Assembly (NCBI GenBank): GCA_027924585.1
Contig: BSBM01000606.1
Span: forward strand, 10,793,501-10,857,500
From: Larix kaempferi
Taxonomy: Eukaryota; Streptophyta; Pinopsida; Pinales; Pinaceae
Direction of reading: 5' to 3'
DNA: 64,000 nucleotides
Shown here: piece by piece, positions 30,145 to 42,234 of the stretch
How positions within the stretch are numbered: position 1 is the first letter of the stretch
Layout of the letters: the number at the start of each line of letters is the position of its first letter
Program-made: the position numbers and the translations under genes
Notes under the pieces: model-generated
What the model was told of the DNA's origin: nothing
The model's input: only the letters and a program-made list of their open reading frames with translations
Databases searched by the model: none

Positions 30145-30420
30145 ATGCAAATTGCAATTTTCAAATAAAAAATGCATTTTTTTATTTGAAATTCACACTT
30201 TTCAAATCATAAATTGTATTTTTTTATTTTAAATTCACACTTTACAAATGAAAATTTGCATTTTTTGATTTGAAATTCACACTTTCCAAATCAAAATTTG
30301 CATTTTTTTATTTGAAATTCACACTTTTCAAATCAAAATTAGCATTTTTGGATTTGAAATTCACACTTTTCAAATCAAAATTAGCATTTTTGGATTTGAA
30401 ATTCAAACTTTCTGAATTGA
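30145..30420. repeat. 42-bp tandem array with AT hairpins
   Basis: TTTGAAATTCACAC (TTTAAATTC once) recurs at 30185, 30227, 30269, 30311, 30353 and 30395, an exact 42-bp period. Each unit contains AAATCAAAA followed within about six bases by its complement TTTTGATTT. Confidence 0.85.
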
Positions 30421-33400
30421 AATTCATAGTTTTATAACGCAAAACTGCAATTTTAATGTTCTTAAGTAGTAAAAAATGCACTATTTGAATAGAAAAACAC
30501 ACTTTTCAAAGCCAATATTGCCACTTTTAGAACCTGTTTTTGCACTTTAGAAAGGTTGATATTGACACTTTCAAAGCCTAAATTCACACTTTCAAAGTCC
30601 AAAAATTACCTAATTTGTCCAAATTTAATGAAATAGGTGTTTTGACTTCAGATTACCTTATATCCCTTAGGTTTGTTTTAAGGTGTTTATTTTTATTAAT
30701 GAGTTTAATATTGGCTCTTACATTTTAAATGGCTTATTTTGATAGTCCTACATCATAAAAGTTTTCATGGATTTGAAGTTCGATTTATGACATTTTGTCC
30801 AAAGCTTGATTAAATTTTCCAATTTGCAACATTCTCGCAGCAAATTGTAAAGATGCCCTATATGTTTGCAGTGTTGAAATGTCATAAAGAGGTGAAGTAT
30901 TGAAATTGGTGGTTAATCAAGTTAATGATGTTCAGGAGCGTAGTTTATGTCATAAAATATTTATAGCATCTGCCCACCCTATGAACTCATATGACACCAC
31001 TACTTTTTTTAAAGAATGATGAATTGGTGTTGCCCACGATTTCTCATTCATCAAGTTTAGGGTTGCTTTGTTTGAATTCATATGCAATTTTTGAATGTCA
31101 TTTGGAGCCCAGTGGTTGAGAGACCACAGTAATCCTCGTGTCCATTCCAGATGTTCCTCTATCAACAAAATTTTGGGTTGTTTATTCTTTTGTTGGTCTC
31201 CTCCAGTGTATACTTGTTTGTTGAGTGGGCCATGAGGATGCTTAGGGTAGCATTGCTATGATAGATATTTTCTTGGAAGAACCCTGGTTAGGGTTCCGAC
31301 TGTAAATGTTATGTACAGGGTTTTCAAAAATGGAGAACCCTCGGATTCGTTGAGCAGTATGACTGTGAATGTAAAGCTCTCTTTGATGGAAATATAGTGA
31401 TTCACCTATTTCGATACTATAGGTTTAAGTTCCTGTGTTAAATAAGGTTAGGGCTTACTCTCGACTTCGTGTCAGTTTATGTTAATGCATTCAATTGATT
31501 TGTATTTTGGTTTTGGGATTGACTCGTTATGATGAGAACTCGTTAATGTTTAAAATTATTACTGTGTTACTGTTTTAAGCCTCCCAGCATTATCATTCTG
31601 AAAACAATAGCTTCGAAGGTTAAAAATTAATGAAGTTGATAATTGTTTTGGGTATAACCCTAGCTTAGCTTATGCATTGCTTGGTGGTATGCTCGTTCGA
31701 AAGTATAGTGTGAATAAGGTTTGCGGTTACAAGGTTTTAAATCCCTAACCTTGTCTAGATAATAGTTTTGTACTTTAATAAATTATATATGAATTTATTA
31801 TGACCAGGTGACTCTCTTTCAAGAGTTTCAAACCCAGGAACTACTCTTTAATTAACTTATTGAAACAAGGAGTTTACGATGCATCATTTAGATGCTATCG
31901 TGTTCATTATGTAATACTACAATGGCTTCATTCATATTAGGTTAATGGTTACGCTTCTATTTGTTTAGTGAATTTATAAAGGGTGTCGAGGCCAATGTAT
32001 ATTAAATTGATTTGGTAAAACCCTGGGGTTATGTAACCTGGTATCCTTGAATTCGGGGTGAGCCCTTATAGGTCTCGAACACTTGATACGAGATTTATAT
32101 GTTTCCAAAGATTAATATTTATAATATTCATATTGTTGATAAAAAGTTATCTTGTTACAGGATTTACATAGTTCGATTTTGCAATATGTTTTTAGTATAG
32201 TAATTTGATACCTGATCATAGTTGATGTCTATAGGGTTTAACCCTTGATATAATTAATATGCTAATTGTATAATGCGTTTGATTCTTAAATGGGTATCGA
32301 TCAACATCAACAGTTTTTATAGTATATTTTTTCAAATGTATTATTTTCACAGGTGGTTGCGTTTTCGAATACTCTGTTTTCATTTGGTATTTCTATAAAA
32401 TATTTTGTTTGTGATAACGATAGTTGTAGGCTTTATGGATAGAATGATAATTTAAATTCTATTTTTCTATGTTCTCATATAAGAGTTCTGTATATTATAA
32501 TGATAAGAGTTTTTGTTTGAAAACTTTTTATTTCGACAGTAATACTCTGTTTATATTTATGAGATCTAAATTTTTTTGGTATTGTAATTTTGTCTATAAT
32601 TTGTAACATAAATAAATATGTTATTTTTCTATGTATTATAAACATAAGTTCAGTGCAAAAGTTTATAGAACAAAACATGGATTTTACAATGATAGTTACT
32701 GATTGTCAATAATTACTATTTAACCAGGTTTTATGAGTATGATATATGTATAAAGATCTAAGATAATATATTGTGGTTTCACAACTAGGTTTGTATCATT
32801 ACTGTTTGCAAATAAAAGGTGTTTACGGTATGAGATTTTTATGTTTAAGACAGTAGTATTATGCAAATAAAAACTAATCCTTTTCGAGCAGTAACATTCC
32901 TATTTATAGATCATTTCATCTATGTTAATAAAACCCTCTTCCGGTACTAGAGTACATCACCTATGGTGAAAGGAAAAATATAGGAAGAAATTTATATTCA
33001 TGCATTCTATATTCTCAAATCTGATCATTCATTCGATTTACTGATATAACTTATCAACTCCTAACTCTATCATCTCTAATCTATCTTATATATAAGATAC
33101 ATCTAAAAAGAAAACTTATGATAAAATTTTGCATACAGTTGTAGAAATAGATAAACAACTCAAAATCAAATAACATAAAACGAAGTAGAACCAGATAACT
33201 TGATAGGGTGGACGAACACCCAAAGAGGAATGTTCCTCCCAAAATTATCCAAAAATTAGCCAAGCTCACTTGCTTTTGGACCCCCCCGCTTATTCACTGA
33301 ACCACCAGGAAGAAGAACTATGTAGAATCAAGACTCTCAGGTTGTACTTCAACAATCAAGAAGAATTGCATACTTACCACTCATATGTACTTCATCAATC

Positions 33401-33506
33401 ATGAAGACTTGCATAAATAACTCTACCTATGCACTCAGTAGGAATAAGACAATCTTAATCCGCAGCTCAATACTTAGCATCCCCTCATCGAATCTCTCGT
33501 GCGCTT
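30421..33506. other. Non-coding spacer, little recognised
   Basis: 30421-30600 repeats the tail seen after block 2. From 30600 to 33506 (2.9 kb) the sequence is AT-rich and mostly unique-looking, with no ORF over 75 codons that resembles protein, no tandem array and no RNA gene that I can identify. 33270-33300 has a C-run before the gypsy LTR. Confidence 0.55.
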
Positions 33507-34398
33507 TGTTGACTCAAACCAAATCGACAGGGGTTCCCATCACTGTCGACACCAACCCACCGCGATCTCCATGACCACCGGCCCAAACAGGTTTTACCCC
33601 ATCCAACAACACCTATGGAGCAGATGAGGTCTCACCCGAGATGTTAAAGGGAGAGACAAGGGAACCATGTCTCTGATGAATGAAGGAGGATGTTTGTGGC
33701 AACAATCACTTAAACTTATTGCGACATTTAGAAATAGATCTATGCATTTAACTTCAACATCATTGTATTCATTGCATCATTCAACATAAACATTCATCGC
33801 AACAAGTATAATAGTAAGGAATTAATTGCAGCAAGGAAACATAGCATCATTCATATATCGCAACATGAATTACCATAAGTGAACAGAAGATACACATGGA
33901 TTTCACAAAATAGCTCTGTCATGTCATATTAGCTCAGAAAAACCCAAATACAATATCTTTGCAAAACACATATCTCGCAGATAACTCAGACGCATACCAA
34001 CATCATATCTCCATTCACATTAAGACTCGGTTATGTTCTCTCATCTTTCTCTCTCTCTCTCTCTCTTTCACAACACATATGACTCTATGACTATAAATAG
34101 GCTTCCACCTTTACATTTCTTGTCCACATACTAACAACTTCCTAACCGATTCTTTGAGCAAATGACCCAAAATCTAACAGATGCAGTCCAAATGACCCAA
34201 AAACGAGCATACTACAGAGAAATTTGACCCAATATTACATAACATATGGTCGAAATGACCCAAAACCCGCATATTTGGTACAATCGACTCAAAAATACAT
34301 AAAGTAATCTCCTTTGTGCTTAGCTCTCCACCTTCCGTGATATCTTCTGATAGCATCCATGATGCTGTGATGCTACCTTACAAAACCGCCTGCCAACA
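33507..34398 (-). repeat. 3' LTR of the gypsy element (892 bp)
   Basis: Plus-strand TGTTGACTCAAACC to TGCCAACA. It contains a CT microsatellite (34045-34072), several AAATGACCCAAAA repeats (34165-34265) and a TATTTATA-type box near 34095. Its inner end is part of a 235-bp tandem duplication that extends past the LTR edge. Confidence 0.9.
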
Positions 34399-34825
34399 AG
34401 CCCCGAACACAATCTTGTGGCCCGCCCTTGAACCACGTCAACTGGACATGGTGTATTCACTGGCCTTGACTTGAAAATCCTCATACTACTGCCGAATTTC
34501 CTTGACCCGCTGCAGTACTATTGCAGCAATTTCCTTACTGTTCTCGAGGTCCATGGCCAGAGGGTGGTCACACATATGTTTGTTGCAGTATCCACGATGT
34601 TGTGATGCTACCTTACAAAACTGCCTGCAAATAGGCCCCCAACACAATCTTGTGGCCTACCCTCGAGCCACGTCAACTGGACATGGTGTATTCACTGGCC
34701 TTGACTTGAAAATCCTCATACTACTGCCGAATTTCATTGACCCGCTGCAGTACTGTTGCAGCAATATTCTTACTGTTGTTGAGGTCCATGGCCAGAGGAT
34801 GGTCACTCTATGCTTTGCTTCTTGC
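34354..34825. repeat. 235-bp tandem duplication across the LTR edge
   Basis: GATG(C/T)TGTGATGCTACCTTAC occurs at 34361 and 34596, and the sequence that follows (GTCAACTGGACATGGTGTAT, GACCCGCTGCAGTACT) also repeats at that spacing. The duplicated unit contains the last 45 bases of the LTR, the polypurine tract and about 190 bases of internal sequence. Confidence 0.85.
34399..34410 (-). promoter_or_regulatory. Candidate polypurine tract of the gypsy element
   Basis: In element sense GTGTTCGGGGCT precedes the LTR start TGTTGGCAGG. It is G-rich but interrupted by pyrimidines, and a diverged copy lies 235 bases upstream in element sense (near 34636). Confidence 0.5.
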
Positions 34826-36480
34826 ACTGTTTGGAGTGCAGAATCAATGGCGTCATTAAGCTCTGCCCCAATGTTCTGGAGCTCATCTAACTGTGCAGAT
34901 CGCTGCTTCTGTCATTCTTATGCTTTGGCAACTCATTGCTACAAGTCCTTGATCTCCACATTTTTAGATACCTATGCCACCGGTGGCATGGTGCGCATGG
35001 TGGTATTCAGTGTAGCCAGCTCCTCTTCCGCCTCACGCCATTGCTTGGTCAACTGTTCCAGTGGCTCATCCTAGATGATGCTGCCCTAGAACAATGCAAT
35101 CTCCGTAGTGATTTGTGTTGCCTCCTTCTCTAACTCAGCCAACTGAGTTGCCACTTCATCAATGGCACTCTTTCATTCCTTGACTACCTTTGGCAGCGTG
35201 GCGGGTTTCAGGGCATGGGTTAATACTACATTGTCCTCCCGTAACTGGGTGATAATATCTCCCAGCTTGTGCGCTCGCTCAACTAGATCTTATTTTTCTA
35301 TTGGCTCAAAGACATGGTTACAGGCTTCATCGATGGTGCCTCCAACCGTGCTTGAGTTTCCCATAAGGTTTGTTTTTTCCACAATCAGTCGATCCTGTTC
35401 CTTCTTCAGCTTCATGATATTAGTATCCTTCTTGGCCCATAGGCTCTCCATCATCTCCTTCAGCTCATCAACCACTTCCCATTTTGCCGCAGCCTTTCCT
35501 TTGAGATCCTCAGCTTCCTTGCGGACCCTGCATCTGCCTCATGCGACTGTACTAGCTAACTCCATGCATCACATTCTCTATCCATCAATTCCTGACTGGA
35601 AACTGCTTGTATGCACGCCAATGCTGGTGAGGACAACATATTGATATTCACTTTCAAATCTTCAAATTGTTGCAGCATTCTCCTGAGAGCAGCATCGTCG
35701 GTCATAATCGTAATCAACGGATTTTGAACATTCTGGACCCATGGCTCAGTGCTGATTGCACCAATTTCTAGCACCGCTGCGCCCTCGGGTTCCTTATTCA
35801 AAACGATATCGCAAAGGGCATCGAAGCGTGCGGTGACCGCATGGAAACCTTCATCCACCTTCTCTGTCATGGCCTGAGCAGTCATATTGGGTGCATGAGT
35901 AACTGCATGAATGAACCGTCTCAACTAATTTTCTATGGCTGACGATGCCCCACTTATCGTACCATGCTCATGGCGTGCCTTCGTCTACCCTTCATCAATG
36001 TCATTGTCAATTTTATGGTTCGTCAGGGTCTTTGTCGATTCCTGGTCTGAGTCATGGTGCCTCTACTGCTCCTGCGCCGATAGCTGATCGTCTGGGCCTT
36101 TTGCCGATTCTCTAGCCTCAATCTCTACCAACCCCATGGGTTTGCGCCATTCCGGCGGCCAATCATTCACAATGGCATCGAGCGCTTCTATCGTCACCTT
36201 GTAAGGGGTCAACAACCATTGCTTACCGAGGTCACTTCGGGCTTGTACATAAATGGCGTGTGGCTGAAACACAAACACCATTATTGACTTAAACTTTACT
36301 GCGGTTTCCTCAGATAGCCGCGACATCTGTACTACTGCATCATAGAGCATCTCGCAATAAAACAAAAACTGCAACATGCAATCCCGGAGTTTCCCTTGCT
36401 CACATACCCACCAAAAGTTTTGATATCGCGCACCCTGGTTCTCTTTCGCGACCTCAACCTCCATACCTTGATAAGTGCTG
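34826..36480 (-). pseudogene. Extra 3' coding region of the gypsy element, second half
   Basis: Element-sense translation gives normal-looking protein with frequent stops. 36464-36063 encodes ARYQNFWWVCEQGKLRDCML and HAIYVQARSDLGKQWLLTPY, then EALDAIVNDWPPEWRKP. 35924-35556 and 35475-35290 follow, then a Glu/Lys/Leu coiled coil to about 34830 (VATQLAELEKEATQITTEIA) with many TAG codons. I recall similar uncharacterised ORFs next to integrase in plant Ty3/gypsy elements, from memory only. The function is unknown; an envelope role is not supported, as no signal peptide or membrane segment is evident. The plus-strand ORFs at 34502-35644 are shadows. Confidence 0.6.
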
Positions 36481-38110
36481 GGCTCCTTCTAGGCCACAAA
36501 TGTGATCAAAATTAACAACTAGCTACATGTTAAGGAGCCCTTCCCAGCTTGGACAGTGGTGGCATCCTTTTGCCAGTTGGTTCAGCAGAAACAAGGACCA
36601 ATTCATCTGGACACCTTCCGCGCATTGCACTGTGCATGCCACAATCCTCGAATTGCACTGATTAGGCCGACCGTCCCGAACCACCTTGAAGGACAATATC
36701 TTGGTGCCGGTGAGAACCGCCTTATTACTGACACTACTGGTGCGATAACCACAACCATCTCATTCCAAATCATAGCGGTCTACCAACTGCTTCGCCCTCT
36801 TTTTGTTGTTCTCCTTCCCTTGGAAGTATTGCGAAGGGGCTACCCCATCTTTGGGCAACCTAGTAATGGTCACAATCAGGTCAATAGTGATCGAAATCTC
36901 TCTGTCCAGCCACAATGAACAACCGTGGAAGTAGGCCAGCAACTGCTTCACATAAGCGTTAACCTCTGGTAGTCATCCGAAATGCGGCATGTTAATAAGG
37001 CCCAACAAGCCACCGTAGTTAAGCCCTTGTGCCCAGTCTTACAGAATCAGCATCCACATCATTTGTGACTTTGGCCGATAAGGGTCTGAGGAAATTTATG
37101 GATAGGCCACCATATCATGATCATCATACTTAAGGCTCATCAACATTGACACAATATCAATAGATTACTCCATTCCAGCAGGGAGTGCTGGCAGCCTCAA
37201 TTGGATACCTCTGATTTTTGCTCACTATGTGCGGTGTTGCATCTGGCCGACTAGGGGGGACATACGTGGGGATGTTGGTAGCAGACAATCCCTCCCATGT
37301 AGTGGGCTCGCCAATTATATGACTAGACTGATCCGCATGTACTTGAACCTCTACCATCACCGCAATGGATGATCTAAGATGCCTCTTGCTCTGCGGTGAC
37401 TTAGAATGTTGACCTCCCCAATGCTTCTTGGCGATAACTGACGCTCCCATCGGCATGTTGGAAACTTCTGCTTCAATATTTACATCCTCCTCCTCCACAG
37501 TAATAGGATTGAGGGGAAACTCTACTTTGTTGGAGATTTTGACCGTCTCTAACTCTTATAGCATACCTAACTCAACTCACCAAACTCCAGGGGATGGCGC
37601 AACAACACTTGTACATTGCAAGTTCAACTGAACCTTTCCTGACTCACAATTGTGCTCACCCGTCAGCAATGACACTCTGCAATACTGGACAATCTTGCAC
37701 ACTTAACAACTGAATTCTCTTGGTGCCTTCCGACCAGCTTCGACCCATTCTTATAGCATCCAACACGATCCTTCGTAATCATCACTAAATCCCACATTAA
37801 CTCGGTCAAAATTCTGTATTAATGACCCAAATTTTCCATAAATCCTGTCAGCTGATCGACCGAATCCGCCATTAATGCTTATCATTCGAACAAGCATCGT
37901 TAATTAATTATCTTAACTTTTGGCATTTATTGCTGATTTGACCTGGTTGCGACCCTGCCACTATTGTGGACAGCTCCCAACTTGTGGCACAAGCTTTCCT
38001 GCTTGCACATTCCATTCCTATCGGTGTGCCACCTACCACCGAGCAACCTGCAAAAGTTTTTGTTTTTCCCGATGCGACTCAGGCATCGCGCTGTTCCAAG
38101 CCTGACCGAT
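36481..38110 (-). pseudogene. Extra 3' coding region of the gypsy element, first half
   Basis: In element sense 37498-37157 encodes a hydrophilic segment (EEEDVNIEAEVSNMPMGASV). 36951-36760 encodes LLAYFHGCSLWLDREISITI then DLIVTITRLPKDGVAP. The WLDREI motif with the downstream QARSDLGKQW motif suggests one long ancestral protein of perhaps 900-1000 residues spanning 37500-34830. It sits between integrase and the 3' LTR, the usual place for an extra ORF in Tat- and Athila-type elements. Stops and shifts break it; no catalytic motif is visible. Confidence 0.55.
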
Positions 38111-39175
38111 AGGGCTTTAACCTACTTTCATTAATCCATTTTTGGAGCATCGCTTCGTCCAACTGCTGCAACTGTACTGCACCTCCTGAAGTGATGCGAC
38201 TGATGTGATATGGACCAAGCCAATGCATCTACAATTTTCCTGGATGTTTCATAAACTTACTGTCATACAACAGCATCAAGTCACCCTGCTGAAATTGTTT
38301 TTTTTCTATGTGGCGATCGTGCCAAGCCTTCTGGCGATCCTTCTCCACCCCCTGATGGAATCCTGTAATAAAGCGATCTTTTTCCAGCTGTACTAACTGC
38401 ACTAAATGTTCTTCTAATGCTGTTGCAGCATCCATACTAGTCGCTGCCACTATGTGCAAGCTCGGAATGATGTACTCCATTGGAATAATCGCTTCTTGTC
38501 CATACACTAACTTGAATGGTGTCTGTCCTGTCAGCCATTTACACGTGGTGAGATACACCCACAACACTACTGGGATTTTCAGATCCCTGTCATCGCGGTT
38601 CGCATTGCACACCTTTGTTAGCGCATGCTCCAATATCTTGTTGAAAGCTTCCACCATGCCATTTTCCTGCGGATGATATGGCATACTCTTCTAATACTTT
38701 ATCTGCAGTTCCTCTGTCCATGCACTCATGGTGCGATTGGGAAAGTGGCTGTCTTGATCACTCAACAATATGTTGGTGCATTCAAAGCGAGTGATAATGT
38801 TGTGGAACAAAAACCATGTGGCCATAGCTGGAAAACAATCAACGACTGTGCAGCCTTTTCCCATCTTGTCAAATAATCTGTCGCCGTGATGATGTATCTT
38901 GCACCAGTGTGCTTCCCCGAGGGATTGATTGGTCCCTCAAAATCCACTTCCCATTTGTCCAATGCTTGCAGTGTTAGCTGAGGCATCAGCGGCATCTCAT
39001 CTCTCCTAGATGGCTTCCTGGTTCTTTGAGAAACATCACAGGACCGCGCATAGTCAGTCGCATCATTGTGCAGCGTGGGCCACCAGAGCCCCGCACGAAG
39101 CACCTTCATGGTAGTCTCACGGCCTGCATAGTGCTCTCCAGTCACACCTACATGTGCTTCTGACAATATTTGCGC
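38111..39175 (-). pseudogene. Integrase of the gypsy element
   Basis: Integrase would insert the cDNA into the chromosome. 39166-38762 holds the zinc-binding part (HVGVTGEHYAGRETT), but the second Cys of the usual C-x-x-C is Ser (SCDVSQRT). The first catalytic Asp is in WEVDFEGPIN (about 38945). A gap with a broken frame (38690-38761) carries the second Asp region. 38684-38229 begins [15 protein letters not shown] with the catalytic Glu and ends in the basic C-terminal domain ([18 protein letters not shown]). A TAG then interrupts the segment before the GPYHISRI motif near 38180. No chromodomain is recognisable. Confidence 0.88.
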
Positions 39176-40120
39176 TTACTCATGTAGCAAGACACACCGT
39201 CGCAATATCTCATCTACGCCCATCTTGTATAACTCTCTTGCAATTAGATAGAAATCTGCAACCTTAGCTACCAACTGCTTCTTCTGACTAGTGGTGAATT
39301 CTTCTGGTGTAGTACCTGTCACCAGAAACAATATGATTTCTTCAAAATAGCCATCGGCTACTTCAACCTTAAACGGTTGTGCATCATGTAACCCGTCTTC
39401 AATGTTAGTGGGCTCCTCTCTTGTTTCAATCCGCGATAGATGATCAGGGCCAACATTCAACCTCCCTGGCTTCACAATTACTTCAAAATTGAGCTCCTGA
39501 AAAAGAAGTAGCCATCGAGATATATCCCCCCCAAACACAGGCTTATTGACCAGGTATTTCAATGTGGAGTGGTCTGTGACCATCTTAAAATGTCTACCCA
39601 ATAAGCAGTGTCAGAACTTCTGCAATGCATAGACCATCGCCAGGCCTTCCGTCTTGGTAGTGGTGTAATTTTTTTCTGCGGATGACAGCTTCCGAGTTGC
39701 AAAAGAAATAGGATGATCGAGATACCCCTCTCTTGGTTGCACTAGCACCACACCGAGTGCAATCGACGATGCATCAACATGGACGTGGAACTCCTTACTA
39801 TAGTTTGGAAAGACCAGTATCGGTTCCAAAGCCATCTTCTCCTTCATCGTCTCAAAGCTATCCTGACATTCAGGGCTCCATTGAAATACCGCATCTTTCT
39901 TCAATAGATTCTCCATAGGGGTGGTGATCGCTGCATATCCCCTAATGAACTTGCGATAATACCCAGTATGCCCCAAAGTCGCCCTAAATTGCTTAACATT
40001 AGTGGGTGGTGTTAAGCTCAAAATAAGCGCAATCTTGGATAGATCGACTAACAACCCTTGTTTGCACAAAATGTGACCCAGCAATATCCCAAATAGTGCA
40101 CAAAAGATGCACTTCTTCAA
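39176..40120 (-). pseudogene. RNase H and tether of the gypsy element
   Basis: 40120-39611 carries the end of RT (FRATLGHTGYYRKFIRGYAA) and RNase H with FHVHVDASSIALGVVL, HPISFATRKLSSAEKNY and the Glu in TEGLAMVYALQKF. A stop near 39608 interrupts it. 39601-39176 continues with GRHFKMVTDHSTLKYLVNKP and the GRLNVGPDHLSRI tether that leads into integrase. The frame is otherwise well kept. Confidence 0.9.
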
Positions 40121-41098
40121 ATTCAGCGATATCTAATGTTATCGACAACTCTCTAGCATCAACTGCAGATGTTCCAGATGATCATGGATCAAACCATAGA
40201 CTGTCCAATCATCCATGTATACCTGTAAAAACTTCTGAATGAAATCCTGGAACGCAGCAACAACAACCCGTGAGAAGATCGCAGGTGCATTCTTGAATCC
40301 AAACGGCATCATGGTGTACTGAAAACAACCCCATTCTTTCACAAAAGTCGTATTGTGGTGGTCTTCCTTTGCAATGCGGATCTGATGATATCCTGAGAAC
40401 CCATCCGTGAAAGAATACATCTCCTGGATTCCCACACCTTCAAGTACTTCATCATTAAACGAGGTTAGAAAGTGATCATGCAAGCAGGCATCATTCAACT
40501 TCCGCAAAGCGACACAAATGCGCACCTCGCTAGTCTTCTTGTCGTGCACCACCATAAGACTGATCCATTCTGACTGTTCGACCGATTCAATGATACCAGC
40601 ATCCAACATGCAACCAAGTTCTACCTTGACCCTCTCCTTATGTCGCAGATTCAGCCGGTTGGGTCACTGCCGGATTGGTTTAGCATCTGGTTTCAAGGGG
40701 ATCTTCATCTCACCTAAATCACCCAAGATACCTTTCATCTCAGAAAACTTCATACGAAAGAGGTCTTGGAATTCATGCAGCAAATCAGTTACCTTTCCCA
40801 TCATCTCATCATCCCAATAATCTGCGAAATTAGCGAACTTGGGAGTGGTCTCCGTCCCAATATTGATCTTACGGAGCTTCAATGGTTGGCTGATCGGATC
40901 ACTTGGCACATTAGGTGCTATCACAACGCGACTTCCTTCAGACTTGGGAATATTGATATTCCGTGGATCATCACCATCTTTGGGCCCACCGGTGATATTG
41001 TAACATTCCATCATGGATTGCATCTGGCCGTGTGCATGCGGATCCATTGGATATGCTACAAGGACAACCTTCATAACCACATCGTGAATGAGCTATAA
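40121..41098 (-). pseudogene. Reverse transcriptase of the gypsy element
   Basis: 41080-40664 is the protease-RT linker and the start of the fingers. 40609-40139 holds SLMVVHDKKTSEVRICVALR (the usual Asp of CVDYR-type motifs is not seen), FTDGFSGYHQIRIAKEDHHN with the first catalytic Asp, MMPFGFKNAPAIFSRVV and the active-site QVYMDDWTVYG near 40190-40220. Stops separate the pieces at about 40612 and 40130. YMDDW with the FSGYHQI motif places it in Ty3/gypsy, not copia. Confidence 0.92.
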
Positions 41099-41145
41099 AT
41101 CATTATTGACATCAGGGTTGGCATTTACAAAGCTAAACGTATGAG

Positions 41146-41199
41146 TGAAGCATACCGTCAACTCCACCGAAGTGGTAATTTTGTTGAAGCATACCGTCA
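41146..41199. repeat. 15-bp direct repeat: template and filler at the damaged LTR
   Basis: TGAAGCATACCGTCA occurs at 41146-41160 in gypsy sequence and again at 41185-41199, inside the start of the family A LTR at the point where about 100 bases are missing compared with 45669-45770. Confidence 0.85.
41177..41181. repeat. Target-site duplication AATTT, left
   Basis: AATTT precedes TGTTGA at 41182 and recurs at 46233-46237 after the 3' LTR. Confidence 0.9.
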
Positions 41200-41660
41200 C
41201 AAGTGTTGCAACTTGCATGTGATGGGTTATTAGACCACGAAGTGTGGGGTCAGCCCTGATTAGTATTACCATGGGTTATTAGACTGAGTTAGACAAGTCG
41301 GCCCTATTAGTTTATTAGACAGGTTAGGTCATGTATAAATAGAGTGCGGCAGGCACTCTATTTGATCACTTCATTATTCACTTCTACACACTCCAGAAAG
41401 TGGTGCACAAGTGAGGAAGGAGGAGCAGCTTCTAAAGAAGACTATCTCTTGTACTTGGGTTGTATCATTGCTCTTTCTATCTCTGAGGAAGTTGTGGGGT
41501 TTTTCACCTTTATAGTTTTCCCCAGTGAAACGTTGTGTGTCTATTGTCTCACGTGACTGCTTGGCGTGATTTATATGCATTGTTATGCTTGATATGCTGT
41601 ACATGTTATTCTCTCAGTAACGATCCCAGAGTATGTTGAATTAATGCTAAAAAATTAACA
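41182..41660 (+). repeat. 5' LTR of copy 3, with internal deletion and filler
   Basis: It starts with the correct TGTTGA, then 13 filler bases replace about 98 bases of U3. From 41200 it aligns with 45769 onward. The TATA box is TATAAATAG (41334-41342), with inverted repeat AAATAGAGTGC-GGCAG-GCACTCTATTT (41337-41363). Confidence 0.9.
41334..41363 (+). promoter_or_regulatory. LTR TATA box with overlapping hairpin (copy 3)
   Basis: Relative to copies 1 and 2, GATC in the left arm is GTGC and GATC in the right arm is GCAC, so both sides changed and pairing is kept. The 3' LTR retains the stem (45909-45935, loop AGAAG), although its TATA box has become TGTAAATAG. Confidence 0.7.
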
Positions 41661-41672
41661 TGGTATGAGAGC
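41661..41672 (+). promoter_or_regulatory. Primer binding site of copy 3, mutated
   Basis: TGGTATGAGAGC: one C-to-G against the canonical initiator tRNA-Met site. Confidence 0.85.
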
Positions 41673-42234
41673 TAATGTGAGAAGAAGACATTGTGCAGTT
41701 GCGGAAACTAGGGTTTCTTGTTTATTGGTTTTCTCTCGATATATTTTCGAAAGTCAGTAAGGTAGATTGACTCTGCTCATCAAGGTGAATCTTTCTGTCC
41801 AATTAGAATTCAATTCTGGGCACTTTCATTTTTGGCCCTAAAAATTAGGGTTTCAACAAAAATAGGAATTTCTAAATTCTGACACCATAGCTGGAAGCAT
41901 TTTGGAAAAATTGAATTTTTGATCTTTGGATCGAAATTTTTGGTTGGGTAAAGCTCCGGGAAACTCAAACCCTAATTTAGGGTCCTCCCTCGTGAATCCA
42001 GGAAGACTAAAAGGCATTTCTGAAGGGTGAAACTTTGCAAATTTCAAATTTTGAATATACCAGGCTTATCAGCTCATTAAGGTGCATCTTTCTATCCTTT
42101 TAGAAATTTGAAATTCACATCTTTAATTTTTAGGGCTTCTGTAACAAACTCTAATCGAGCACGAGATCTAGATTTTTGCAAATCAAGTGGTAAGACCTAA
42201 ATATTTTGTGTTTCCATTTGAGGTACTCTTTAAG

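Noticed and set aside
33502-33506. Target-site duplication for the gypsy element
   Set aside because: CGCTT on the left against GGCTC on the right share only three bases. Decay or recombination is possible, so I did not annotate it.
34502-35644. Plus-strand ORFs of 160-190 codons
   Set aside because: They are antisense shadows of the gypsy extra coding region. The minus-strand translation has a plausible coiled-coil composition, while the plus-strand one is Ser/Cys-rich and crosses the tandem duplication.
34826-37500. Envelope protein in the gypsy element
   Set aside because: Position fits, but no signal peptide, membrane segment or cleavage motif is visible in the readable parts.
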